This document shows positions 27,437 through 37,300 of a stretch of DNA of 42,052 nucleotides, in pieces. The notes under the pieces are model-generated. The model saw only the letters and a list, made by a program, of their open reading frames with translations, searched no databases and had not been told where the DNA came from. A program made the translations under genes and the position numbers. The first letter of the stretch is position 1; every line of letters starts with the position of its first letter. This DNA comes from Terriglobia bacterium (GTDB taxonomy: Bacteria > Acidobacteriota > Terriglobia > UBA7540), in assembly GCA_030040315.1 (NCBI GenBank), contig JASHTY010000331.1, positions 1-42,052 on the forward strand, written 5' to 3'.

Positions 27437-27552
27437 ATTGAACGCGGAACCCTGACATTTCCTTTTCTCCCAAGCCAATATCAGGTCACCCTCGCGGCTG
27501 ACGCTGACCGCTCCATTTCTTGCAGCCCTCCACAATATTCGGGCCTCCTCAA
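27437..27552 (-). pseudogene. Deleted relic duplicate of the adjacent 26301..27245 methyltransferase
   Basis: Three collinear similarity blocks: CCCTGA..TTTCCTTT..CTCCCAAGCCAA.ATCA.GTCACC, CGCGGCTGACGCTGACCGCTC (21 nt exact, 27493-27513 = 26525-26545) and CCTCCACA..ATTCGGGCCTC.TCAA (23/26). Confidence 0.75.
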
Positions 27553-28451
27553 GCAGCGCTCTTGTCTGGCAAACTTTCATTGGTGGGGCTGCGGTCCGCC
27601 CTCGAGAGGTAAAAGACACCTCCCGAAATCCCAAGGTGGTACGAAAACCTGAAAAACAGATGTCGCAGAGTCCCATGGTGAGAGTGGCGAAGACGGGGTT
27701 TCCACTCCTCAATGGACCCGAATCCCGCGCTCCGGATCACGCGTTCCAACGAGCGTCGCTCGAAGTAATAAAAATGAGTCGGATCGGCATACTGCTGCCA
27801 GCCCGATCTCTGCAATCTTCCGCGCACAGAATTAACGTTTGGCGTCGACACCAGCAGCCACCCACCCGGACGCAGTAGCGATCGCAATTGCCGCAAATCC
27901 GACCAAGGCTCGCGCAGGTGCTCGATCACGTTCCACAAAATTACCAGATCAAATACCCCCGCGGAACTGAGGCTCAACAACTCACCCACATTCCTGTACG
28001 TTCTCTTGCCGAGCTTATTAGTTGCTTCCTGGTTAGCCGCGGGGTCCTGCTCAATGCCTTCCGCCTCAAACCCGAATTCACGGGCAACCGCCAAGAGATT
28101 GCCAACTCCACATCCATAATCGAGGAGGCGGCCGCCCTCAATCTCTCCTATTCGAGTGCGCAATTGGCTAAAGACTTGGCGCAGCATGTCATTAGGGGTG
28201 CTCGGGAACTGCAACGTGGAAGCTTTCCCGTCGGAGGGATAATAAACATCCCTATATGCCTGCGACAAGTCCTCCTCATTCAGTTGCTCAGACGCGAATT
28301 GCAAGCCGCAATCTGCGCGTGAGCACTTAAGGACCTCCGTGTGAGGCAGTTTCAAATGATGGAAGGCTTCAGTTCCGCAACAAGGGCACGGCCTCATTTC
28401 GCTGTCGACTCCAGTTGTCACAGATGCCTCTCCCACCGCCGCCCTCGCCAC
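27549..28451 (-). CDS. Class I SAM methyltransferase with N-terminal Cys-rich region
   Basis: 'CPCCGTEAFHHLKLPHTEVLKCSRADCGLQF', 'GRLLDYGCGVGNLLAVAREFGFEAEGIEQDP', 'FDLVILWNVIEHLREPWSDLRQLRSLLRPGGWLLVSTPN'. Confidence 0.9.
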   Translation of the reverse strand: MARAAVGEASVTTGVDSEMRPCPCCGTEAFHHLKLPHTEVLKCSRADCGLQFASEQLNEEDLSQAYRDVYYPSDGKASTLQFPSTPNDMLRQVFSQLRTRIGEIEGGRLLDYGCGVGNLLAVAREFGFEAEGIEQDPAANQEATNKLGKRTYRNVGELLSLSSAGVFDLVILWNVIEHLREPWSDLRQLRSLLRPGGWLLVSTPNVNSVRGRLQRSGWQQYADPTHFYYFERRSLERVIRSAGFGSIEEWKPRLRHSHHGTLRHLFFRFSYHLGISGGVFYLSRADRSPTNESLPDKSAA

Positions 28452-28614
28452 ACTCCGTCTACCACACCAATATCCACTCGCGTGGGGAGCACGAAGCTTT
28501 CTTGGGACTTGTCGGTGCGGAATTTTGATTTATTCGATGACACCGTCATTATCGCTGATCGTTCTTATCATATCCAGCCGTGCGGCGTGGCGATTGGCCC
28601 GGCGCGGCTGTCTT

Positions 28615-29973
28615 CTAGGCACGTCCAGGGGCGCGAGAGAATACGGCTTCTGGGTGACCCGGGTCCGCAAGGATCCCCGACGCCCTTTCGATTTTTCGCA
28701 TTAACTTTCGATAGGAGAACAGAAGGACGATTGCGACAACAGCATAGCCTGCGACCAGGCTTGTTGCGGCTCCCCGCAACCCCCAGACCTTGATGAAAAC
28801 GAGAGCGCTAACTAAAGCAACCGGAGCAGCAATGGCGTTGCCAACGAGGTCATAGTGGGGCTTTTGCGCAGCGCGCAACACCATGCTGAATCCCGACAAG
28901 AACGCTGTGCACACCGGAACCAACCCCAGCACCGGGATAAGCCAAACGTTAGCGGAGAATTTGCCTCCATAGAGAATATGCTCGATACGCCCAGCGAAGA
29001 CCCACAAAACGATGAAGTAGGTCGCCGCCATGGCAGTCAAGACGAGTGTTGAAAATGCGGCTTTCCTCCGCAGCATATCCATTCGCCCCCTTCCAAAGTC
29101 AGAAGCCATGCTCGGGAGGGCGAGGAGGGACACCGCCGTAACGACCTGTACCATCACGAGGGAGGGGATCTGCATGGCGCGAAGCGCCCCTGCCGCACTT
29201 AGACCAATCATCCCCGCGGCAAGGTAAGTCTGGATCTGGCTTGCCACCGAAAGCAACGTTGTACTGGCGACCAGCCAGCGCCCATAATTCCAGCTTTCAC
29301 GCACTACCGGCATCAGGGGGCATGGGGCTAGAATGCCAGGTTTTAGTATCCCTATCTCTCGAAGGGGCCACAACACGGCAGCAATACTCGAGATACCAAT
29401 CCATATGAAGGCAAAGGCAGGACTTAGCATATTCTCGAAGCGCAGGGCCAACAGCCCCGCCAACATAAGGACGACATAAACGAAGCTCGCTCTCAATGCA
29501 ATGGAAGGCTGCTGGACGACATAGCACATGCGCCTTACCAACCACAGCAGCAGCAAAAACGGCAAAGCAACGGCACTACCCAAGATCGCTAAGACGAGCA
29601 CTCGTTCGACACCCAGCAGGCTCAATCCGCCCGCCACAAGGACCATCAGCCCACTGAGACTCGTAACCACCAGGCCATGGACTTTGAGTTGCGCAATAAA
29701 ATACCCGACCATTCTCTCAGTGTATTTGGCTGGGCCCATGACAGTCATGGGCTCCAGCAGCAATACGGTGTGATAAGCTGCCAGGCAGAGGAAGGTGGCA
29801 AACGCCACGGCGAACGCACCATAGGCATCCGGCGTTAGCCAACGAGCCAGCAGGAGACTTAAGACGAAAGTGGCGCCAGAAATTAAGCCCTGATCCAGAA
29901 TTGAAAACCCGCCGCGAATTCCCCACAGGCGAAGTTGCTCGGGTGTTATTCGCACCACGGAAAAAGTACCCAT
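28615..29973 (-). CDS. Oligosaccharide flippase family protein (Wzx-like)
   Basis: Multi-TM protein; N-term 'GGFSILDQGLISGATFVLSLLLARWLTPDAYGAFAVAFATFLC' typical of polysaccharide flippases. Confidence 0.9.
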   Translation of the reverse strand: MGTFSVVRITPEQLRLWGIRGGFSILDQGLISGATFVLSLLLARWLTPDAYGAFAVAFATFLCLAAYHTVLLLEPMTVMGPAKYTERMVGYFIAQLKVHGLVVTSLSGLMVLVAGGLSLLGVERVLVLAILGSAVALPFLLLLWLVRRMCYVVQQPSIALRASFVYVVLMLAGLLALRFENMLSPAFAFIWIGISSIAAVLWPLREIGILKPGILAPCPLMPVVRESWNYGRWLVASTTLLSVASQIQTYLAAGMIGLSAAGALRAMQIPSLVMVQVVTAVSLLALPSMASDFGRGRMDMLRRKAAFSTLVLTAMAATYFIVLWVFAGRIEHILYGGKFSANVWLIPVLGLVPVCTAFLSGFSMVLRAAQKPHYDLVGNAIAAPVALVSALVFIKVWGLRGAATSLVAGYAVVAIVLLFSYRKLMRKIERASGILADPGHPEAVFSRAPGRA

Positions 29974-31440
29974 CTAGGTGGTTAACTCCTCCGCGCACAC
30001 CAAGAGTGCCAGGACGACCCAGAAGTACCCGCCCCACATTCCGGGATTGGAAAGTGAGCCGATGCAAATTGCCACGAATCCTGCGAGGAGCGGAAATCCC
30101 CAGGGCATCAACTCCATTCCTCGCGGTGAAGCGAAAAGCCGCAAGCCTCGGAGCCCGACATAGGAAATAGCCAGGAAGAAAAGCCCAAACCCAATCAGCC
30201 CGGCCGAATGCAGCAGTTCAAGGGGGAAATTCTCTGAGACCATCTTCGGGTCGTAAAGGAACTTCGCGTAATCGTGAGCCCCGTGGCCCAGCCAGGGGGA
30301 TTTCGTCCAGTCCTCCAACATATTTCCCCAAACCAGCATCCGATAGCCCATCGTTCCAGTATCGGTCGCCGAAAACGCCTCAAAGCGGGAGAAAACCATG
30401 TCGGCGATTGACCCGCTTGCCAGCCTGCTGCCCACTCCTGCTAGCAGCAGAAGCGCCATGGCGACGTTCATCACCATCTTCGCGGCACGACGCCTTGGAA
30501 GCCGAAACACCAATGTCGTCAGCATCAAGACCACCGTTACACCCACCTCCAGCCATGGCCCCCTGGAAAAGGTGAAAATCAGCGCAACGAAACTCGAACC
30601 CAGCATTACGAACGTCTGCATCCTGGAGAACGGCAGGCGGCGCCAGTTGAGGATCACCAGGGCAAGCAACGTCACCACTCCAAATCCCATATACGTTCCC
30701 TCGGTGGTACTGAAGCCTTTGACCCGAAGGAACCAACCCGTCTCTCCTGGAACGGATTCGAGCATCTGCGGAAATGGGCCAATCCCCAGCTCGCCTAGAA
30801 TAAAGACGAGGACGTTTGCCCCGCCGTACAATGCCGTTAGAACCAGGAACAGCCTGACCGCCTGGTCGAAAGCCCTGCGATCATGCGCCAGAAACCACAC
30901 GATGAGGGAATATTGCAGGATATTGACGAATAGCAAGCCACAGTCGGCGACCCCCCTCGAGTAAAACCCGGAGCCCGTGTGCACCAGTGTGGAAAGCAGG
31001 TACGCCGCGTTCGTGGCCAGGAATAATCCGATGCACGGCAACGGGCGGAATGGTTCTGCGCCCAGGATGAGTCGGCATACAAGGAACCCCGCTGCCACCA
31101 GGGCAAGGAGCATGTTAGGCCGCAGGTTGAGCGGTCCGATCGTCACGCTCACGAAAAGACTGATGTGCACCGCTATGATCAGGAGGTAGGGAATCAACTT
31201 CGGGCGGAAAATCACGATCCCGATCCCTGCGGGTAACAAAGCCAAAGAAAATGCCGCAGCGATAAGGACCGGAAGGTCGTCTCCGAACATCCATCCTAGC
31301 GCCAGGAGTGCGAGGGACGCTCCAGTAGCCAGGATCAATGCTACGGCGCCTTCCCCCTGAAGCAGCGAGCTCCCCACGCGGGGCAAAATCATTGAGGAGG
31401 ATTTTGAAGTGCCACTCATGCGAGCGTTGCTCCCCAACAC
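29974..31440 (-). CDS. O-antigen ligase/polymerase family membrane protein (Wzy/WaaL-like)
   Basis: Multi-TM; 'FVALIFTFSRGPWLEVGVTVVLML' and 'MLVWGNMLEDWTKSPWLGHGAHDYAKFL...HSAGLIGFGLFFLAI' Wzy_C-like pattern; stop abuts the flippase start. Confidence 0.88.
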   Translation of the reverse strand: MLGSNARMSGTSKSSSMILPRVGSSLLQGEGAVALILATGASLALLALGWMFGDDLPVLIAAAFSLALLPAGIGIVIFRPKLIPYLLIIAVHISLFVSVTIGPLNLRPNMLLALVAAGFLVCRLILGAEPFRPLPCIGLFLATNAAYLLSTLVHTGSGFYSRGVADCGLLFVNILQYSLIVWFLAHDRRAFDQAVRLFLVLTALYGGANVLVFILGELGIGPFPQMLESVPGETGWFLRVKGFSTTEGTYMGFGVVTLLALVILNWRRLPFSRMQTFVMLGSSFVALIFTFSRGPWLEVGVTVVLMLTTLVFRLPRRRAAKMVMNVAMALLLLAGVGSRLASGSIADMVFSRFEAFSATDTGTMGYRMLVWGNMLEDWTKSPWLGHGAHDYAKFLYDPKMVSENFPLELLHSAGLIGFGLFFLAISYVGLRGLRLFASPRGMELMPWGFPLLAGFVAICIGSLSNPGMWGGYFWVVLALLVCAEELTT

Positions 31441-31471
31441 TGACTGTTCATGTGGGCCTCAAGCGTAGGAA

Positions 31472-32476
31472 TTATCGCGAGATCGTAAGAGTCCGAGTCT
31501 GCAGGCGTGGACCCATCTCGACTCTCCGCACGAGTTCCAGGTCCGCTTCCACCATCATTTTGATCAATTCCTCAAAGCTGATTTCCGGGACCCAGCCGAG
31601 TTTCCCACGGGCTTTGGTGGCATCGCCGCAGAGGTCGTCGACTTCGGCGGGCCGAATGAGCTTGGGGTCGATGTCGACGTAGTCCTGCCAATTCAAGTCG
31701 GCCGCCTTGAACGCGGCAGCCAACAATTCTCTCACGCTGTGAGTTTTTCCCGTGGCCAGCACGAAGTCTTCAGGCTCGGACTGTTGAAGAATCATCCACA
31801 TCGCGCGCACATAATCTCCCGCAAAACCCCAGTCGCGCTTTGCCTCCAGGTTGCCCATCGGAAGTTTCTTGGACAGGCCGCACTTGATCCTAGCCACCTG
31901 GTATGTGACCTTGCGCGTGACGAATTGCAGGCCGCGGCGTGGGGACTCGTGATTGAACCCGATGGCTGAGCAGGCGAACATTCCGTAGCTCTCGCGATAG
32001 TTCACGGTGATGTGATAGCCAAAAACCTTGGCAACTCCATAGGGACTGCGGGGATGGAAGGGTGTTTTTTCCGTCTGCGGGGTTTCGCGGACCTTGCCAA
32101 ACATTTCGGAGCTGGACGCCTGAAGAAATTTCGCCCTGGGGTGGTGCTTGCGAATCGCTTCCAGGATGCGAATGACGCCCAGGCCGGTGACCTCCCCGGT
32201 AAGCACGGGTTGACTGTACGAGACCGGGACGAAACTCTGCGCGGCCATGTTATAGACTTCGTCGGGCTTTATTGCACTGATGACTCCGTCCAGCGACGAT
32301 TGGTCGGTCAGGTCGCCTTCCACGAGCTCTATGTCGTCCATGAACGACGCGATGCGCTCAAACTTTTCAACGCTGCTGCGGCGAATCAAGCCGTAAACCT
32401 TGTACCCCTTGCCCAGAAGGAATTCCGCCAGATACGAGCCGTCCTGGCCGGTTATTCCAGTGATCAAAGCCTGCAT
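31472..32476 (-). CDS. gmd: GDP-mannose 4,6-dehydratase-like protein (GDP-mannose or GDP-manno-heptose substrate)
   Basis: '[33 protein letters not shown]', '[73 protein letters not shown]', '[25 protein letters not shown]'. Confidence 0.9.
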   Translation of the reverse strand: MQALITGITGQDGSYLAEFLLGKGYKVYGLIRRSSVEKFERIASFMDDIELVEGDLTDQSSLDGVISAIKPDEVYNMAAQSFVPVSYSQPVLTGEVTGLGVIRILEAIRKHHPRAKFLQASSSEMFGKVRETPQTEKTPFHPRSPYGVAKVFGYHITVNYRESYGMFACSAIGFNHESPRRGLQFVTRKVTYQVARIKCGLSKKLPMGNLEAKRDWGFAGDYVRAMWMILQQSEPEDFVLATGKTHSVRELLAAAFKAADLNWQDYVDIDPKLIRPAEVDDLCGDATKARGKLGWVPEISFEELIKMMVEADLELVRRVEMGPRLQTRTLTISR

Positions 32477-32716
32477 CTTCTATCCTCTGCCAAGGGCCCT
32501 CGGGCTGCATCCCCCGTGTGGCATATCGCGCCTTGGAAGTTACAGGCGGGAATTTAAAGCTCCGCCCTGTCACTTACATAGGCACGTGTGACGCAACCTT
32601 TTGAATTTGAATGGATTGCTCTTTCGCTTCACTGCCTACCGTGTTTCCACCCAACGAATGGATAAAACCCTCAACGTAATCGGTAGCTACTGGAACATCC
32701 CAAACTTTCTGAAGTC

Positions 32717-34234
32717 TTAATCCTCATTCGCTGATTTCCGTCCAGCGTCGTCGACAACGGGATCATCCACTTTGGACTTTGGGTCAGGGTGAAATCCATT
32801 TCGCGAGCTCCAAGGTATCGCTGACTTAAAGGTGTGGTAAATTTCTTGTGCTAGTAGCTTTCCCGGATCGTGCGGGTCGGTCTGCTCCCACCTCTTGCGG
32901 CCGAAAACCCACGTAATGCCGCACGCCAGCGCCAAGATTGCTCCCAGGAGCGTGATTAGCGTGCGCGGGGGAAACGATTTCCTTTCGGGGAGGTTTGGAG
33001 GGTCAAGTACCTTAACAGTTGGGATCTCTTTTGCTTCTTGCACCTTGGCCATTTCGTACTCTTGCGTCAACGTCTCAAAAACAGCTTCCTCAACCCTAGT
33101 CTTGCGGTAAAGGTCGGCGTATGGAACGCCGAGAAGCGGTAGCTTGCGAATCGAGGGGTATAGCGAGTCACTGGCCGTTTGTGCCCCCGATGAAGCAGCA
33201 TCGTCCTGGCCGCCTACTTTCCGAAGTTGCTCTTCTAGTTCGGCCACGCGCGCTTCAAGGGTGCGGACGCGCACATTGGAATCCGCGTAGATCTGCCGGA
33301 GGCCCTCGAGTTCTGAACGCGCGGCAATGAGCTGCCCTTCGAGAGCTGCCGCTGCATCAACCATGGCTTTGCTCTGTTCCTTAATATCGATCGCAGTATT
33401 CTTGCTTGCGAACTGGCTGAATTCTTTCTCCGCTGTCTCCAGATCCTGATTCACAGATTTCAGGCGTTCTTCCAGGAATATTCGCTCGCGGCGGGCCGAA
33501 GACGTGCTCACCTCGGCCACCAGATAGTTAAGTTCGTCCACGTACGCTTGCGCCATCTTCTGCGCCCTGCTGGGGCTTTCGCATCTCCACCACCACCACC
33601 GGCACTGATCGGACACAGAAATGATGATGATCTGGCTTTTGCGGTCGACTGATACGTCGGTCCGTCCTTCCAGAATCTTGCGGGCATCCATCATGCGATG
33701 GACTTTGTAGACCTTCTCCAAGTCAAACTGCTGGATCAGTTTGTCCTTTGCAGAGTCGCTAGTGAGAATGCCTGCCAGCAAGTCGCTAGTACTTTTCATG
33801 CCCAGCAATTGGCTCGCAAGCCCTCCCAATGCACCGGTCCCTCCGGTCAGTGCTGACGCAGCCATGGCAAGCCCGGAACTTGACTGATTGTCGGGCGGCA
33901 TCAAACGCGCCACAGATTGATATCGAACCGGCAGGAGAAGGGAACCCATCGCAGAAAGTACGAGGCCGAGTCCAGCGCAGCGAGCCAGAAATCGACGGCT
34001 TTCCCACAGCAAGCGGAGATTCGCGATAGTTTGGTCCTCGTTGGGGCGGTGCAACGAATCATGCTCAGTTTCAAGCCCCGTTGTAAGGACCTCGCCATTC
34101 TCCGGCCCGACTGTGATCGTTGCCTCGAGGTCGGAAAGCCCGCCCGCTGTTTTAGAATGCGTTCCCTTCATTCTCAATTCCGAATAAGGCGCATGTTTCT
34201 GCAGCACTAAGGTTTCGTTGTCAGGCCACAGCAA
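32717..34234 (-). CDS. Wzz/GumC-like polysaccharide chain-length/co-polymerase protein (no C-terminal tyrosine kinase domain seen)
   Basis: Two TM regions flanking a coiled-coil region ('EERLKSVNQDLETAEKEFSQFASKNTAIDIKEQSKAMVDAAAALEGQLIAARSELEGLRQIYADSNVRVRTLEARVAELEEQLRKV'), 'VLDPPNLPERKSFPPRTLITLLGAILAL'. Confidence 0.92.
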   Translation of the reverse strand: MLWPDNETLVLQKHAPYSELRMKGTHSKTAGGLSDLEATITVGPENGEVLTTGLETEHDSLHRPNEDQTIANLRLLWESRRFLARCAGLGLVLSAMGSLLLPVRYQSVARLMPPDNQSSSGLAMAASALTGGTGALGGLASQLLGMKSTSDLLAGILTSDSAKDKLIQQFDLEKVYKVHRMMDARKILEGRTDVSVDRKSQIIIISVSDQCRWWWWRCESPSRAQKMAQAYVDELNYLVAEVSTSSARRERIFLEERLKSVNQDLETAEKEFSQFASKNTAIDIKEQSKAMVDAAAALEGQLIAARSELEGLRQIYADSNVRVRTLEARVAELEEQLRKVGGQDDAASSGAQTASDSLYPSIRKLPLLGVPYADLYRKTRVEEAVFETLTQEYEMAKVQEAKEIPTVKVLDPPNLPERKSFPPRTLITLLGAILALACGITWVFGRKRWEQTDPHDPGKLLAQEIYHTFKSAIPWSSRNGFHPDPKSKVDDPVVDDAGRKSANED

Positions 34235-34383
34235 TTATTATAAACACTGCGTATTACGATGATGTTGCGTTCGCTGCCGGCAAGCGCAGGCCCTGGTCAT
34301 AGATTATTGAAGCCTATGTCTCTCCTCGCGCCATTCAGTTTACATTACAGCTGCAGGAACCCGCAAACGTGCTTACACCTTCG

Positions 34384-37300
34384 TCAGGGAATAATTGCAG
34401 CCGTAATGGCTCCGGCCTCCGCGATCTGCGCCAGCGCAATGATATTCTTCCAGCGGGTGTCACCAAGCACTGGGCGCTCCGGTACCACGACGGTATCACC
34501 CGGGCGAACCACGGACGAAAGTACATTGGTCGACCACCAACCAGTCTGATGGCGGCTGGTAATTTCGCCGTCTGCGCGTATAATGAAGACCGCACTGCGG
34601 TCTGCAAGCCGAGTGGCCCCCCCACCCTGCGATAGGTACCATCCAGCATTCTTGCCTGGTACATACGTTATAGCGTTGGAGTTATAAACCTGCCCAACCA
34701 CAAGCACCACGCCGGGTTCCTTGGGAATATCGAGGATGTCGCCGTCGCGCACCTCAATGTCCTGCGGAGAGTTTTCGAATCCTCTGAGCCCTGGCCGCAT
34801 TCGGACTACCAACCGGCCCGAGACCGGAGCGTTCTTCAGTGCATCGATGGCGCGTTGTTGCTGTTGGGCTGCCTCCTGCGCAAGCTGAGCCTGTTCAGAA
34901 CCGGTGGTTTGCAGCGAAGTCTTTACGGTTGAACCCTCCTGTTGGAGCCTTTGGATCAGATCGTCCCGGCTCTTCTCCTGAAGTTCTCGCACCGATCGAC
35001 GATAGAAGATGGCGCCTTGCGGGTAGGCAGTGGGCAGCAGCCCACCAGCACGCTTAATGACCGAACTCAAACGCTCACCAGGACGGATGCCGTAAACGCC
35101 TGGGTTCTTGATTTCCCCTTTTAGGGTAATGGACGCGCCGAGGTCCTTCCATCCAGGCAGTTGTGGCACGGTTAGCACGTCCCCATCCTTAAGGGGAATA
35201 TTCAGTTTCGGATCGGCGGTGAGGGCCGCCAAGTCCACTCGTTGATGCTCACCTGATGACGGCTTTCCGGCGATCGGAAAATACCGGGTCAAATCTCCAC
35301 TGGACAGGTCAGCACTTCGGGTAGGTCCGCCTGCGGCGCTCAAAAGGTCCGCGATGCGCATGTCGTCGCCGAGCGGATAGCGGCCGGGATTGGCCACTTC
35401 ACCCCGAATGTAGGCGCTCGGTGGGTCCACGCGATAGGTGCTGCGATGAACAATAATTCGGTCGCGCGGCTGAACCGGGACATTGTCAAGTGGATCGGCA
35501 CTCAGCGCCGCAGTGAGGTTGACATTCAGGATTTTCAACGAGCCGTCCGGCTGCAACCGGAACAATTGCGCGGAGTCAAGCGAGGCATCGGGCAGTACTC
35601 CACCGGCCTGATAGATAGCGTCCCGCAGATGCATTTGGCCCGATGTGCGGTATTCGCCCGGGTTGCGCACTTCGCCCGTAACCCAGAAGATTGGGGCGGC
35701 CTCGACATCGTACCGGCCGAGGATGCGAACCGTATCCAGCGGCGCCAGCTTGGGTGATTCTGCAGGATTGGCAAGCGCGGCCTGCAAATCAAAGTTTTCA
35801 ACTACCGGTCGCCAGTCGGGCGGGCGGAGCCGAATGATCTCCGCATAATGTTCGTCCGGCTCCGGCAAAAGATCCTTATAAGAGCTTACGAGATCGGTCA
35901 GCCGCATATCCTGCGTGAAGGCGTACTTCCCCGGCCGTAAAACGTGTCCCTGAAGGTAGACTGCGGAAGCGTTGTAAGAAGCAATAGGGAAGATGTGAAT
36001 TTGGTCGCCATCCCGGACCTTGAATGCGGTGAGCTGGCGGTCCACGGCCTGCGGGTCAGTTGCATCGAGATCGAGACTCATCATGGTGCGGGTTTCGTGG
36101 GCTTCCAGCCGTTGTACCTCAATGTGGCGCAATGCCGCGGCAGGCAGAATTCCACCCGCCAAGGCTAGCGCTTGTGCCAAAGTCGTCTCATCGCGAAGCT
36201 CATAAATCGCCGGATGGCGCACCATACCATCCACAGTCACCTGGGGGCCAACCGGCGGCACCTGTAAGGTGTCGCCATTCTCGAGATTTCTCAGGTCTCC
36301 GCGAACACCGTGCAGCAACAAGTCGTAGGCGTCTACTTCTTCAACCAGCTGACCACCCCGACTATGCCGCAAGTGTCTTAGAGAGCCCCTTGGCGTAATG
36401 CCTCCCGCGGCAAACAGCGCATTCAGCGGCGTCGAAAGGGAACTGATGTCATAAGCGCCCTGTGCGACCACTTCGCCTACCACATAGACGCGCACCGTCC
36501 GCAGGCGGGCGAGCGAAACGTCCGCAGAAACGTCGCGATATTGCGTCCGCAGCAGGCGTTGGACGTCCTCCTGAACCTGGCCCAAACTTCTGCCGCTCAC
36601 CATCACGGGCCCAGCTTCAGGCAGAAGCAGCCGGCCTTCGCGGTCTACAGTCCGGAAAAACCGCTGGGAAACGCCGCCCCACAAATCGATGGTCAGTCCA
36701 TCCCCCGGACCCAGGACGTATTCCGGCCCAGCGGGCAAATCCATGGGAATGCCCAGGCTTCCGCGCTGGTGGCGGAACACATCCAGGCCGAAGCGCTCCA
36801 AATGCCCGGTCCGCGGCGCGGCCTGCACGTAGAGGTCGTAAAGAGAGGGAATGTAGGCGTAAGGGTTGGGCAAACTTTTCATTTCCACGGGCTCGGTCGA
36901 TACCGTAGGTTGCGGTATACGCGTCGTCGTTGACATGAGCTGACGTTGCACCGGTTGCTGAGGATTTTCGGGAAGAATCGGCTGTATCCCCCCGGTTACG
37001 TCGGCGAGTTCCTGCGGACGCAGCGAGCCCATCTCCTCATTTCCTCGCGACTGCGATGTGGGAGATGTAATGCTGGCCGTCATGAGGGTGTTTGCGATCT
37101 CCTGCCTTTGCTGAATGTCCGGAGAGGGCTCCTCGGTGCCCGGCTGCTGTTGCAGGAGCGGGACGGGGGCTTGTTCAATCTGGTTCGCCGGTACTGGGCA
37201 ACCGTCTTCCTGGAAATAGGGGTCACAAAGCGGTTCGGAGGTCTCCAATTCCTGCTCTGCGGCGGTGCCGGTGCCGACACCCGATCGGCCAGACTGCATT

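Noticed and set aside
27389-27712. 107-aa minus-strand ORF with 'GDLILAWEKRKCQG'
   Set aside because: Not treated as a real gene: it reads through the 3' end of one methyltransferase and the deleted relic of another; reported as a pseudogene instead.
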